Part shown: one piece after another, positions 27,701 to 38,163 of the stretch
How the letters are laid out: every line of letters starts with the position of its first letter
Position numbering within the stretch: position 1 is the stretch's first letter
Origin: Nansenia antarctica
Lineage: Eukaryota > Chordata > Actinopteri > Argentiniformes > Microstomatidae
Direction of reading: 5' to 3'
Assembly (NCBI GenBank): GCA_963989245.1
Contig: OZ022349.1
Location: forward strand, 32,974,732-33,038,731
DNA: 64,000 nt
Program-made: the position numbers and the translations under genes
The notes under the pieces: model-generated
What the model was told of the DNA's origin: nothing
The model's input: the letters and a program-made list of their open reading frames with translations, nothing else
Databases searched by the model: none

Positions 27701-30700
27701 CTGTCAGAGTAAAGATAACAGAGTCATTCCTGTCAGAGGTAAGGTAACAGTCATTCCTGTCAGAGGTAAGGTAACAGAGTCATTCCTGTTAGAGGTAAGG
27801 TAACAGAGTCATTCCTGTCAGAGGTAAGATAACAGAGTCATTCCTGTCAGAGTAAAGATAACAGAGTCATTCCTGTCAGAGGTAAGGTAACAGAGTCATT
27901 CCTGTCAGAGTAAAGGTAACAGAGTCATTCCTGTCAGAGTAAAGGTAACAGAGTCATTCTTGTCAGAGTAAAGATAACAGAGTCATTCCTGTCAGAGTAA
28001 AGGTAACAGTCATTCCTGTCAGAGGTAAGATAACAGAGTCATTCCTGTCAGAGTAAAGATAACAGAGTCATTCCTGTCAGAGGTAAGGTAACAGAGTCAT
28101 TCCTGTCAGAGTAAAGGTAACAGAGTCATTCCTGTCAGAGTAAAGATAACAGAGTCATTCCTGTCAGAGTAAAGATAACAGAGTCATTCCTGTCAAAGTA
28201 AAGATAACAGAGTCATTCCTGTCAGAGGTAAGATAACAGAGTCATTCCTGTCAGAGGTAAGATAACAGAGTCATTCCTGTCAGAGGTAAGGTAACAGAGT
28301 CATTCCTGTCAGAGTAAAGATAACAGAGTCATTCCTGTCAGAGTAAAGATAACAGAGTCATTCCTGTCAGAGTAAAGATAACAGAGTCATTCCTGTCAGA
28401 GGTAAGATAACAGAGTCATTCCTGTCAGAGGTAAGATAACAGAGTCATTCCTGTCAAAGTAAAGATAACAGAGTCATTCCTGTCAAAGTAAAGATAACAG
28501 AGTCATTCCTGTCAGAGGTAAGATAACAGAGTCATTCCTGTCAAAGTAAAGATAACAGAGTCATTCCTGTCAGAGTAAAGATAACAGAGTCATTCCTGTC
28601 AGAGGTAAGGTAACAGAGTCATTCCTGTCAGAGTAAAGGTAACAGAGTCATTCCTGTCAGAGGTAAGGTAACAGAGTCATTCCTGTCAGAGGTAAGATAA
28701 CAGAGTCATTCCTGTCAGAGGTAAGGTAACAGGGTCATTCCTGTCAGAGGTAAGATAACAGAGTCATTCCTGTCAGAGGTAAGGTAACAGAGTCATTCCT
28801 GTCAGAGGTAAGGTAACAGGGTCATTCCTGTCAGAGGTAAGGTAACAGAGTCAATCCTATTAGAGGTAAGATAACAGAGTCATTCCTGTCAGAGTAAAGA
28901 TAACAGAGTCATTCCTGTCAGAGTAAAGATAACAGAGTCATTCCTGTCAGAGTAAAGATAACAGAGTCATTCCTGTCAGAGGTAAGATAACAGAGTCATT
29001 CCTGTCAGAGGTAAGGTAACAGAGTCATTCCTGTCAGAGGTAAGATAACAGAGTCATTCCTGTCAGAGGTAAGATAACAGAGTCATTCCTGTCAGAGTAA
29101 AGGTAACAGAGTCATTCCTGTCAGAGTAAAGATAACAGAGTCATTCCTGTCAGAGTAAAGATAACAGAGTCATTCCTGTCAGAGGTAAGATAACAGAGTC
29201 ATTCCTGTCAGAGGTAAGGTAACAGAGTCATTCCTGTCAGAGTAAAGATAACAGAGTCATTCCTGTCAGAGTAAAGGTAACAGAGTCATTCCTGTCAGAG
29301 GTAAGGTAACAGAGTCATTCCTGTCAGAGGTAAGGTAACAGAGTCATTCCTGTCAGAGTAAAGATAACAGAGTCATTCCTGTCAGAGTAAAGGTAACAGA
29401 GTCATTCCTGTCAGAGTAAAGATAACAGAGTCATTCCTGTCAGAGGTAAGGTAACAGAGTCATTCCTGTCAGAGGTAAGGTAACAGAGTCATTCCTGTCA
29501 GAGTAAAGATAACAGAGTCATTCCTGTCAGAGGTAAGATAACAGAGTCATTCCTGTCAGAGGTAAGATAACAGAGTCATTCCTGTCAGAGGTAAGATAAC
29601 AGAGTCATTCCTGTCAGAGGTAAGGTAACAGAGTCATTCCTGTCAGAGGTAAGGTAACAGAGTCATTCCTGTCAGAGGTAAGGTAACAGAGTCATTCCTG
29701 TCAGAGTAAAGATAACAGAGTCATTCCTGTCAGAGGTAAGGTAACAGAGTCATTCCTGTCAGAGGTAAGGTAACAGAGTCATTCCTGTCAGAGTAAAGAT
29801 AACAGAGTCATTCCTGTCAGAGTAAAGATAACAGAGTCATTCCTGTCAGAGGTAAGGTAACAGAGTCATTTCTGTCAGAGGTAAGGTAACAGAGTCATTC
29901 CTGTCAGAGGTAAGATAACAGAGTCATTCCTGTCAGAGTAAAGATAACAGAGTCATTCCTGTCAGAGGTAAGATAACAGAGTCATTCCTGTCAGAGGTAA
30001 GGTAACAGAGTCATTCCTGTCAGAGGTAAGGTAACAGAGTCATTCCTGTCAGAGTAAAGATAACAGAGTCATTCCTGTCAGAGGTAAGATAACAGAGTCA
30101 TTCCTGTCAGAGGTAAGGTAACAGAGTCATTCCTGTCAGAGGTAAGATAACAGAGTCATTCCTGTCAGAGGTAAGATAACAGAGTCATTCCTGTCAGAGG
30201 TAAGATAACAGAGTCATTCCTGTCAGAGGTAAGATAACAGAGTCATTCCTGTCAGAGGTAAGGTAACAGAGTCATTCCTGTCAGAGGTAAGGTAACAGAG
30301 TCATTCCTGTCAGAGGTAAGGTAACAGAGTCATTTCTGTCAGAGTAAAGATAACAGAGTCATTCCTGTCAGAGTAAAGATAACAGAGTCATTCCTGTCAG
30401 AGGTAAGGTAACAGAGTCATTCCTGTCAGAGTAAAGATAACAGAGTCATTCCTGTCAGAGGTAAGGTAACAGAGTCATTCCTGTCAGAGGTAAGATAACA
30501 GAGTCATTCCTGTCAGAGGTAAGATAACAGAGTCATTCCTGTCAGAGGTAAGATAACAGAGTCATTCCTGTCAGAGGTAAGATAACAGAGTCATTCCTGT
30601 CAGAGGTAAGGTAACAGAGTCATTCCTGTCAGAGGTAAGGTAACAGAGTCATTCCTGTCAGAGGTAAGGTAACAGAGTCATTTCTGTCAGAGTAAAGATA

Positions 30701-32217
30701 ACAGAGTCATTCCTGTCAGAGTAAAGATAACAGAGTCATTCCTGTCAGAGGTAAGGTAACAGAGTCATTCCTGTCAGAGTAAAGATAACAGAGTCATTCC
30801 TGTCAGAGGTAAGGTAACAGAGTCATTCCTGTCAGAGGTAAGATAACAGAGTCATTCCTGTCAGAGGTAAGGTAACAGAGTCATTCCTGTCAGAGGTAAG
30901 GTAACAGAGTCATTCCTGTCAGAGGTAAGGTAACAGAGTCATTCCTGTCAGAGGTAAGATAACAGAGTCATTCCTGTCAGAGTAAAGATAACAGAGTCAT
31001 TCCTGTCAGAGTAAAGATAACAGAGTCATTCCTGTCAGAGGTAAGGTAACAGAGTCATTCCTGTCAGAGTAAAGATAACAGAGTCATTCCTGTCAGAGGT
31101 AAGGTAACAGAGTCATTCCTGTCAGAGTAAAGGTAACAGAGTCATTCCTGTCAGAGGTAAGGTAACAGAGTCATTCCTGTCAGAGGTAAGGTAACAGAGT
31201 CATTCCTTTCAGAGTAAAGATAACAGAGTCATTCCTGTCAGAGGTAAGGTAACAGAGTCATTCCTGTCAGAGTAAAGATAACAGAGTCATTCCTGTCAGA
31301 GGTAAGGTAACAGAGTCATTCCTGTCAGAGGTAAGGTAACAGAGTCATTCCTGTCAGAGTAAAGGTAACAGAGTCATTCCTGTCAGAGTAAAGGTAACAG
31401 AGTCATTCCTGTCAGAGGTAAGGTAACAGAGTCATTCCTGTCAGAGGTAAGGTAACAGAGTCATTCCTGTCAGAGTAAAGATAACAGAGTCATTCCTGTC
31501 AGAGGTAAGGTAACAGAGTCATTCCTTTCAGAGTAAAGATAACAGTGTCATTCCTGTCAGAGGTAAGGTAACAGAGTCATTCCTGTCAGAGGTAAGATAA
31601 CAGAGTCATTCCTGTCAGAGTAAAGATAACAGAGTCATTCCTGTCAGAGTAAAGGTAACAGAGTCATTCCTGTCAGAGGTAAGGTAACAGAGTCATTCCT
31701 GTCAGAGGTAAGGTAACAGAGTCATTCCTGTCAGAGGTAAGGTAACAGAGTCATTCCTGTCAGAGGTAAGGTAACAGAGGCATTCCTGTCAGAGTAAAGA
31801 TAACAGAGTCATTCCTGTCAGAGGTAAGATAACAGTCATTCCTGTCAGAGGTAAGATAACAGAGTCATTCCTGTCAGAGGTAAGGTAACAGAGTCATTCC
31901 TGTCAGAGTAAAGATAACAGAGTCATTCCTGTCAGAGGTAAGGTAACAGAGTCATTCCTGTCAGAGTAAAGATAACAGAGTCATTCCTGTCAGAGGTAAG
32001 ATAACAGAGTCATTCCTGTCAGAGGTAAGCTAACAGAGTCATTCCTGTCAGAGGTAAGGTAACAGAGTCATTCCTGTCAGAGGTAAGGTAACAGAGTCAT
32101 TCCTGTCAGAGGTAAGGTAACAGAGTCATTCCTGTCAGAGGTAAGATAACAGAGTCATTCCTGTCAGAGGTAAGGTAACAGAGTCATTCCTGTCACAGGT
32201 AAGGTAAGGTAGGTACG
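15784..32217. repeat. 29-bp satellite, segment III (about 566 units)
   Basis: This continues the same 29-bp satellite. From 15784 to about 22550 the variant order follows segment II closely: GAGTAATTCC at about 2474 and 16189; ATTCCCGTC at about 7141 and 20566; GAGTCAATCC at 7566 and 20991; CAGGGTC at 8401 and 21826. The offset shrinks from 13715 to 13425 in steps of whole units. Around 25760-27650 a further shortened copy of the 3870-7140 pattern can be seen. The array decays at 32190-32217 (CACAGGTAAGGTAAGGTAGG), 32 bp left of the exon 10 splice donor. No genes. Confidence 0.96.
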
Positions 32218-32249
32218 GTAATGTTCATGCTGGTGGTAGGATAACTCAC

Positions 32250-32309
32250 TTCCTTAGTGTTGTTCACAGTGGCAGACAAGTGGGTTTCCTTCATGTCTAT
32301 TAGGACTTC
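32250..32309 (-). CDS. RUN-domain gene, downstream exon (numbered 10)
   Basis: 60 nt, 20 codons, phase 0 both ends. Acceptor TTTTCCAACAG then GAAGTC; donor AAGGAA then GTGAGT. Encodes EVLIDMKETHLSATVNNTKE, which reads like beta strands 2-3 of a PTB/PID domain after the helix in exon 9. It is 32 bp from the end of the satellite, so the array fills the following intron. The rest of the gene lies beyond base 1. Confidence 0.68.
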
Positions 32310-35300
32310 CTGTTGGAAAATTTCAATTACATTAGTAGACGCTTTTATCCAAAGCGACTTACAATGAGAGATTACAGGGACTGTCTCCTTGGAGTAATTT
32401 AGGGGCTAAGTATGGAGCTATTTTAGTGCCAGCAGAAATTGAATTGTATTTGACAGATTGAATTGAATATGAGCACAAATTGAATTGTATTTCACAGATC
32501 TGAATTGTATTTGACAGATTGAATTGTATTCAATTCAGTTTTCATTATTTTAATTCAGTTTTCAAATTCAGTTTCTCTAAATACAATTCGTTTTTTCTCA
32601 AAATACAATTCAGTTCTCAAAATACAATTCAGTTTTACTCAAAATACAATTCAGTTCTCAAAATACAATTCAGTTTTTCTCAAAATACAATTCAGTGTTA
32701 GAGGCACTCATCAGGGGACTCTGGGCTAGGTAGAATAATAGAGCACCGATTCTAATCCCTCCCATCCGAATTCATAAGAGCAACGCATCCGGGTACTTTG
32801 CTCTCCTGTCATGTCCACGCCCCTTTTTGTGTGATAGAAGTGTAGAAGTTTGACTGGCGGTCAATGGACATTTCTGGAAATGTCTGGTCTTTGCTACTTT
32901 AATCCGATAAAATAAGAAAACCGTAGTGCTTTTTAGATATTAGGAGCCCAAATCCAATGGCCAGTTAGGCAAACTATTATATAGTGTCATTGCCGATCAA
33001 TGATCGGCGTCGTTATATACAGAAAATGGAAGAAATAGGGGTTGATTCATCAGAGCAGTCATCCCAGTCATCAGGGATTTGTAGTTCTTCATTTGATTTG
33101 CAGTGTAAATCCCCAGATGAGAGTGTTACATTAGTTTTCTTAAGATAGGATAATGAATAAATCTGTTCAGTGGGCATTTGCCATAGTAGGGTTAGGGTTA
33201 GGGTGATTACTGTTAATCAGTATTTAGCCTGTATGGTGTATATGAAGATGTTATAGCTAGCTAGCTACGATTTATCATGAAAATAATGAACAGCAAGCTA
33301 GATCCAAAACTAGGGCCAGTGGAGGAGGGCAAGTGTCACATTGGAAAGACTACCAAACAGAAAAATAAAGTATCTTAACTCAGGGCTCTCAAGTCTCACG
33401 CATTGGGCGTGAGACACATGCATTTCAACCCGTTCACACGCTCACACGCCGCGTGTGTCTTACGCCCAATGCGTGAGACTTGAGAGCCCTGATCTTAACG
33501 ACAGCAAAAGTGATGGATGTCCGAAATACATTACCTGGAGATTCAATAAGGTACTTTTATATGACAGGATATGGGTTAGGGTTATGACACCTGTAGCGAG
33601 ATAGATAGATAGAGCCAAAAGTAAAAAGTCTCTGAGAGAAGCAGGGTCTGGGCTGGTAATTGTATGACGCGCCAAACAATCCGCTGAGATGAAAAGTACG
33701 TTTTAGAGCATTTATTGAATAGAACAATCAAACTTGGCGACGTACCAAAATAATCCATAAGCGATCAAAACCAGAAAAATAACAAACAATGCATATAGAA
33801 TATGCGTATAATGCGGTCAACAAAAATACATCGCTCCCCTCTCGCTCCACTACCGCCATGCAAGGTGCGCAGGTGCTTAAATTACCTTGCAATATCACCC
33901 CCCATAACCATATGACTTCTCAATACGGTGATCAAGGCAATAAACAAACAATCAAAGTAAACTCACAATAAACCCATTAGCCTGTAATACTAAATAGGCT
34001 ACCCCCCTACAACACCTCAGGCCTTTGGGTCGGGGGGTTCATCCACATGGATGGAGGCAGACTGAAAGGACACACATTCATTGCCTATTTCATAAATGTT
34101 CTCCATATAACGACGTCGATCATTGATCGGCAACGACACTAGGCCTATATAATTGTTTGCCTGACTGGCCATCGGATTTGAGATCCTAATATCTAAAAAG
34201 CGATACAGTTTTCTTATTTTATCGGATTAAAGTAGCAAAGACCACAAATTTACATTGACTGCCAGTCAAACTTCTACACTTCTATCACCCAACAGGGGAC
34301 GTGATCGTTCTGATGACAGGGAGATGACGTGTAACTGCTCTGGAGACAGACTAAAAGGACACACATTGCCTATTTCATTACTTTTCTCCATATAACGACG
34401 TCGGATGGGAGGGATGGGAGTTAGAATCGGTGCTCTATTATTCTAGTAATGTGCTGAGGCACAAACATGTACATTTTCAAGCCTGCAAACTGTGACACTT
34501 TAAAATAATGTGAAAAAATACTTTCTTGTGAAATATGACAACCCTAGTTGACTATCTGTGCAGTATAGTACAGTGGATTGTGTACATAGCCTCTATTGAT
34601 ATAAACCAGCTCCTTACCTTCTTGTGATTTTATGCATCTATGCTTTTTCTAAAATGTGTTTCTTTTTCCTTTCCTAAACACCAGGGGAGCCTCCCCTCCT
34701 AAATTTCGTTGTTTGGTACCTGTACTGTAGCAATGACAAATAAAGTCTATCTATCTATCTATTATTCTACCTAGCCCAGAGTCCCCGTATGAGTGCCTCT
34801 AAAACTGAATTGTATTTTGAGAAAAACTGAATTGTATTTTGAGAACTGAATTGCATTTTGAGTAAAACTGAATTGTATTTTGAGAACTGAATTGTATTTT
34901 GAGAAAAAACGAATTGTATTTAGAGAAACTGAATTTGAAAACTGAATTAAAATAATGAAAACTGAATTGAATACAATTCAATCTGTCAAATACAATTCAG
35001 TTTGTGCTCAGATTCAATTCAATCTGTCAAATACAATTCAGATCTGTGAAATACAATTCAATTTGTGCTCATATTCAATTCAATCTGTCAAATACAATTC
35101 CATTTCTGCTGGCACTAAAATAGCTCCATAGCTAAGTGCCTTACTCAAGGGCACACTAGTGGTGCTGCTGGGGACACATGGGAAGGGGAGGGGGAGAGGG
35201 TTAACCGGTTTATGTCTATGGTAGTGTGTACCTGGCTGGGTTGGTTCTGCTGTAAGACTCTGGGGATGGCATGCTGCAACACCTCCTTGCCTCCATACTG

Positions 35301-38099
35301 GGTAGACAAGAGACAGGCCACGCGTTACTCCAGTCATACACAAACACAACAAGTACATGAAGACCTCCACCGTCGATGTACCGAAAACAAGAGGAAAAAT
35401 GAAACAGTCAAACTGTCAAGACACGGTCACAGAGTTCACTACAAACACCAACAGCAACACTGAATTAGAATGTGCAAATATCTACCATTCCAATGTTTGC
35501 CTTTCCCAAGAACTGCACAATGTACACAATCCTGCTGGGGAGAGGGGAGAGGGGAGAGGGCAGAGGGGAGAGGGCAGAGGGGAGAGGGGAGAGGGGAGAG
35601 GGGAGAGGGCAGAGGGCAGAGGGCAGAGGGGAGAGGGGAGAGGGGAGAGGGGAGAGGGGAGAGGGCGTTCACAGTCTCAGTATGAGATAACAGGAGTGTG
35701 TACAGCTGTAACAGGCCTACATGTCAGAGATAAAAAGCCATGGCCTGGTCCAGAAACAGTCCTTAGGCCCAACAACCTGCTTAGGCACTAGTGTAGATAT
35801 GAAGCTTAGGCTCTAGTGTAGATATGAAGCTTAGGCACTAGTGTAGATATGAAGCTTAGGCACTAGTGTAGATATGAATGAAATGATTAGGGGTTAGGGT
35901 GTAGGGCATAGGGGCTAGGGGCTAGGGTGTAGGGGTTAAGGGCTAGGGGGTAGGGGCTAGGGTGTAGGGGGTAGGGTGTAGGAGCTAGGGTGTAGGGGCT
36001 AGGGGGGAGGGTGTATGGGCTAGGGTGTAGGAGCTAGGGGGTAGGGTGTATGGGCTAGGGGGTAGGGGCTTAGGGGGTAGGGGCTAGGTGGTATCGGCTA
36101 GGGGGAGGGGGTAGGGTGTAGGGGGTAGGAGCTAGGGTGTAGGGGCTAGGGGGGAGGGTGTATGGGCTAGGGTGTAGGAGCTAGGGGGTAGGGTGTATGG
36201 GCTAGGGGGTAGGGGGTAGGGGCTAGGTGGTATCGGCTAGGGGGAGGGTGTAGGGGGTAGGAGCTAGGGTGTAGGGGCTAGGGCAGGGGTCGGGAACCTT
36301 NNNNNNNNNNNNNNNNNNNNNNNNNNNNNNNNNNNNNNNNNNNNNNNNNNNNNNNNNNNNNNNNNNNNNNNNNNNNNNNNNNNNNNNNNNNNNNNNNNNN
36401 NNNNNNNNNNNNNNNNNNNNNNNNNNNNNNNNNNNNNNNNNNNNNNNNNNNNNNNNNNNNNNNNNNNNNNNNNNNNNNNNNNNNNNNNNNNNNNNNNNNN
36501 GAAGGACAGACACACTGACCTGAGGACCAACCCCAGCTCCCGACATGGGACTGCTTCATACACCTCACACACCTGGAGACACAGATGAGAACACGCCTGA
36601 GAACACACCTGAGGACACACCTGAGGACACACCTGAGGACACTCAACAATTATTGCTTCAGGGTGCTGAAGGAAGGTAGATGTGCTTCTTGCTTGCTCCC
36701 CCTGCCTATTGCTTTCTTTGCTTTTTTAATTATGTTTTTTGCCTACCATGCCTGCTATCTGTCAAAGTTGTGTGGATCTTTCAGAGTGTAGACTTATTGG
36801 AATATACTCTCCAGAGCCGACTCTCCGCAATCGAGAATCGCTACGCTAATGGTTCTCCACCCAAGCCTTTGAAGAGGATTTGAATCAAAATTCACACTTC
36901 CAAAGCTAACGAGGCTGGTGACAGCTGCAAAATTCCCTGGACAGATGAATTATCCCCCAGCGAAACTAGTGAAAAGCAGCCAACTGAAGTCCTCATTAAT
37001 AATAATAATAGAATCATATAGTAATAATAATAAAAGAATAATATCAGTATTATTATTAGATTATTCTAATAACTTACTGGTAGGAGCCAACTCTCGTCCA
37101 GAAAACTGCAGTTCTGAAGTGAAAGAAACATCATAAACATGTGTTTATGTTTGTATGTGTGTGTCATGTGACATACATCAGCATGATGCTAATCAGAGAC
37201 AGGAAGAGGAAATGGTTTCACCTCCAGGTCTAATCTGAACTCCATGTCTGAGAGGACCAGCAGCAGAGACAGGAAGGGCTCTGAGAGAGGAAGGGAAACA
37301 GGGCTTATTGGTGTTGGTGTTGGACACGACGTGAGGTGGTGAAAACCACGTCCAAGTTCCTGAGTTGTGACAACAGTTTCATGGATACGAGCAGAGAGCT
37401 CACCCATCAGTTCCTCATTCCTCAGGATTGAGATAGCAGGATTGTACCACTAGAAAACAAACAAAACCAGAATCAGAATCAGAATTGTTATTATTGCCAC
37501 GTATATTCGCACATACAGGAAATTTACTTGAAAACCAAGTCTATGTACACAAAAGGCCTCACAGAGAAATACAGGCCTATTTCTCTGTGAGAAACCCTTT
37601 TGTGTACATAGAAAAAGTCTTAGGTCTTTGATTTGTGTTTATGTTTTTCTTCAGTGTAGATGCAACTGAACAGCGAGTCAAGTGGGACTGAGACAGTCAA
37701 CAAACTGACCTCCAGGATCTTGGGTGTGTGTAGGAGGTGTTTGATGACTCCATCTAGAACCCTCCGGCTGAGAGCCAGCCTGAGGAGGTAGCGTCCGCGT
37801 CCCCGCGCCGTCAGTAGCTTCCTGCAGGCTGCCGTCTGTTCCACCGCCAGAGACACGCCCCCTAGCCTAGAGACACACACCAGAGACACAGAGACACTCA
37901 GCCTAGAGACACACACCAGAGATGTATTTGTGTGTGTGCGTGTGCGTGCGTGTGTGTGTGTGTGTGTGTGTGTGCGTGGCTGTTTACCTGCCACATGTGT
38001 CCTGGTGTAGAAGCTGTTCAAAACACTGCCAGTAGTCTCTCTGTACCAGACTGAGGACTGGTTCTGAAGGAGGAAGAAGAGGACACTCACACACACACA

Positions 38100-38163
<64 letters not shown>

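Larger units (their letters stand above)
32411..35130. mobile_element. Long-inverted-repeat DNA element (2.72 kb)
   Basis: Starts TATGGAGCTATTTTAGTGCC and ends with the exact reverse complement. A 6-bp target duplication GCTAAG lies on both sides (32405-32410, 35131-35136), inside a SINE. The inverted arms are long: subterminal tandem words (AATACAATTCAGTTTT and relatives) at about 32430-32700 mirror those at about 34800-35110, and further in 32700-33040 mirrors 34080-34790 once a LINE insertion is removed. The central 1 kb (33040-34080) differs and has no recognisable transposase. Fold-back (foldback/Angel-like) organisation; superfamily not assignable. The element occupies almost all of the intron between exons 9 and 10. 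Confidence 0.8.

Noticed and set aside
1..32217. CRISPR array (regular 29-bp direct repeats)
   Set aside because: There are no spacers: units follow each other without gaps and the whole 29 bp is repeated. The surrounding DNA is vertebrate.
32519..32701. 60-residue ORFs rich in F, S and N at both ends of the fold-back element
   Set aside because: They are translations of the AATACAATTCAG tandem motif and occur in mirror image at 34799-34981.
33185..33205. Telomere repeat (TAGGGTTAGGGTTAGGG)
   Set aside because: Only about two and a half units, and isolated; not a telomeric tract.
35357..35791. 144-residue Glu/Arg/Gly-rich ORF and overlapping frames
   Set aside because: Created by the GGGAGAG polypurine repeat, which is open in several frames on both strands.
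36223..36649. ORFs across the N gap
   Set aside because: Translation through Ns is meaningless. Only the part belonging to exon 8 is supported, in its own frame.
37620..38156. Single 178-residue protein on the minus strand
   Set aside because: It fuses (TG)n and (CA)n repeats with exon 4 and reads exon 3 in the wrong frame. Splice sites show separate exons.
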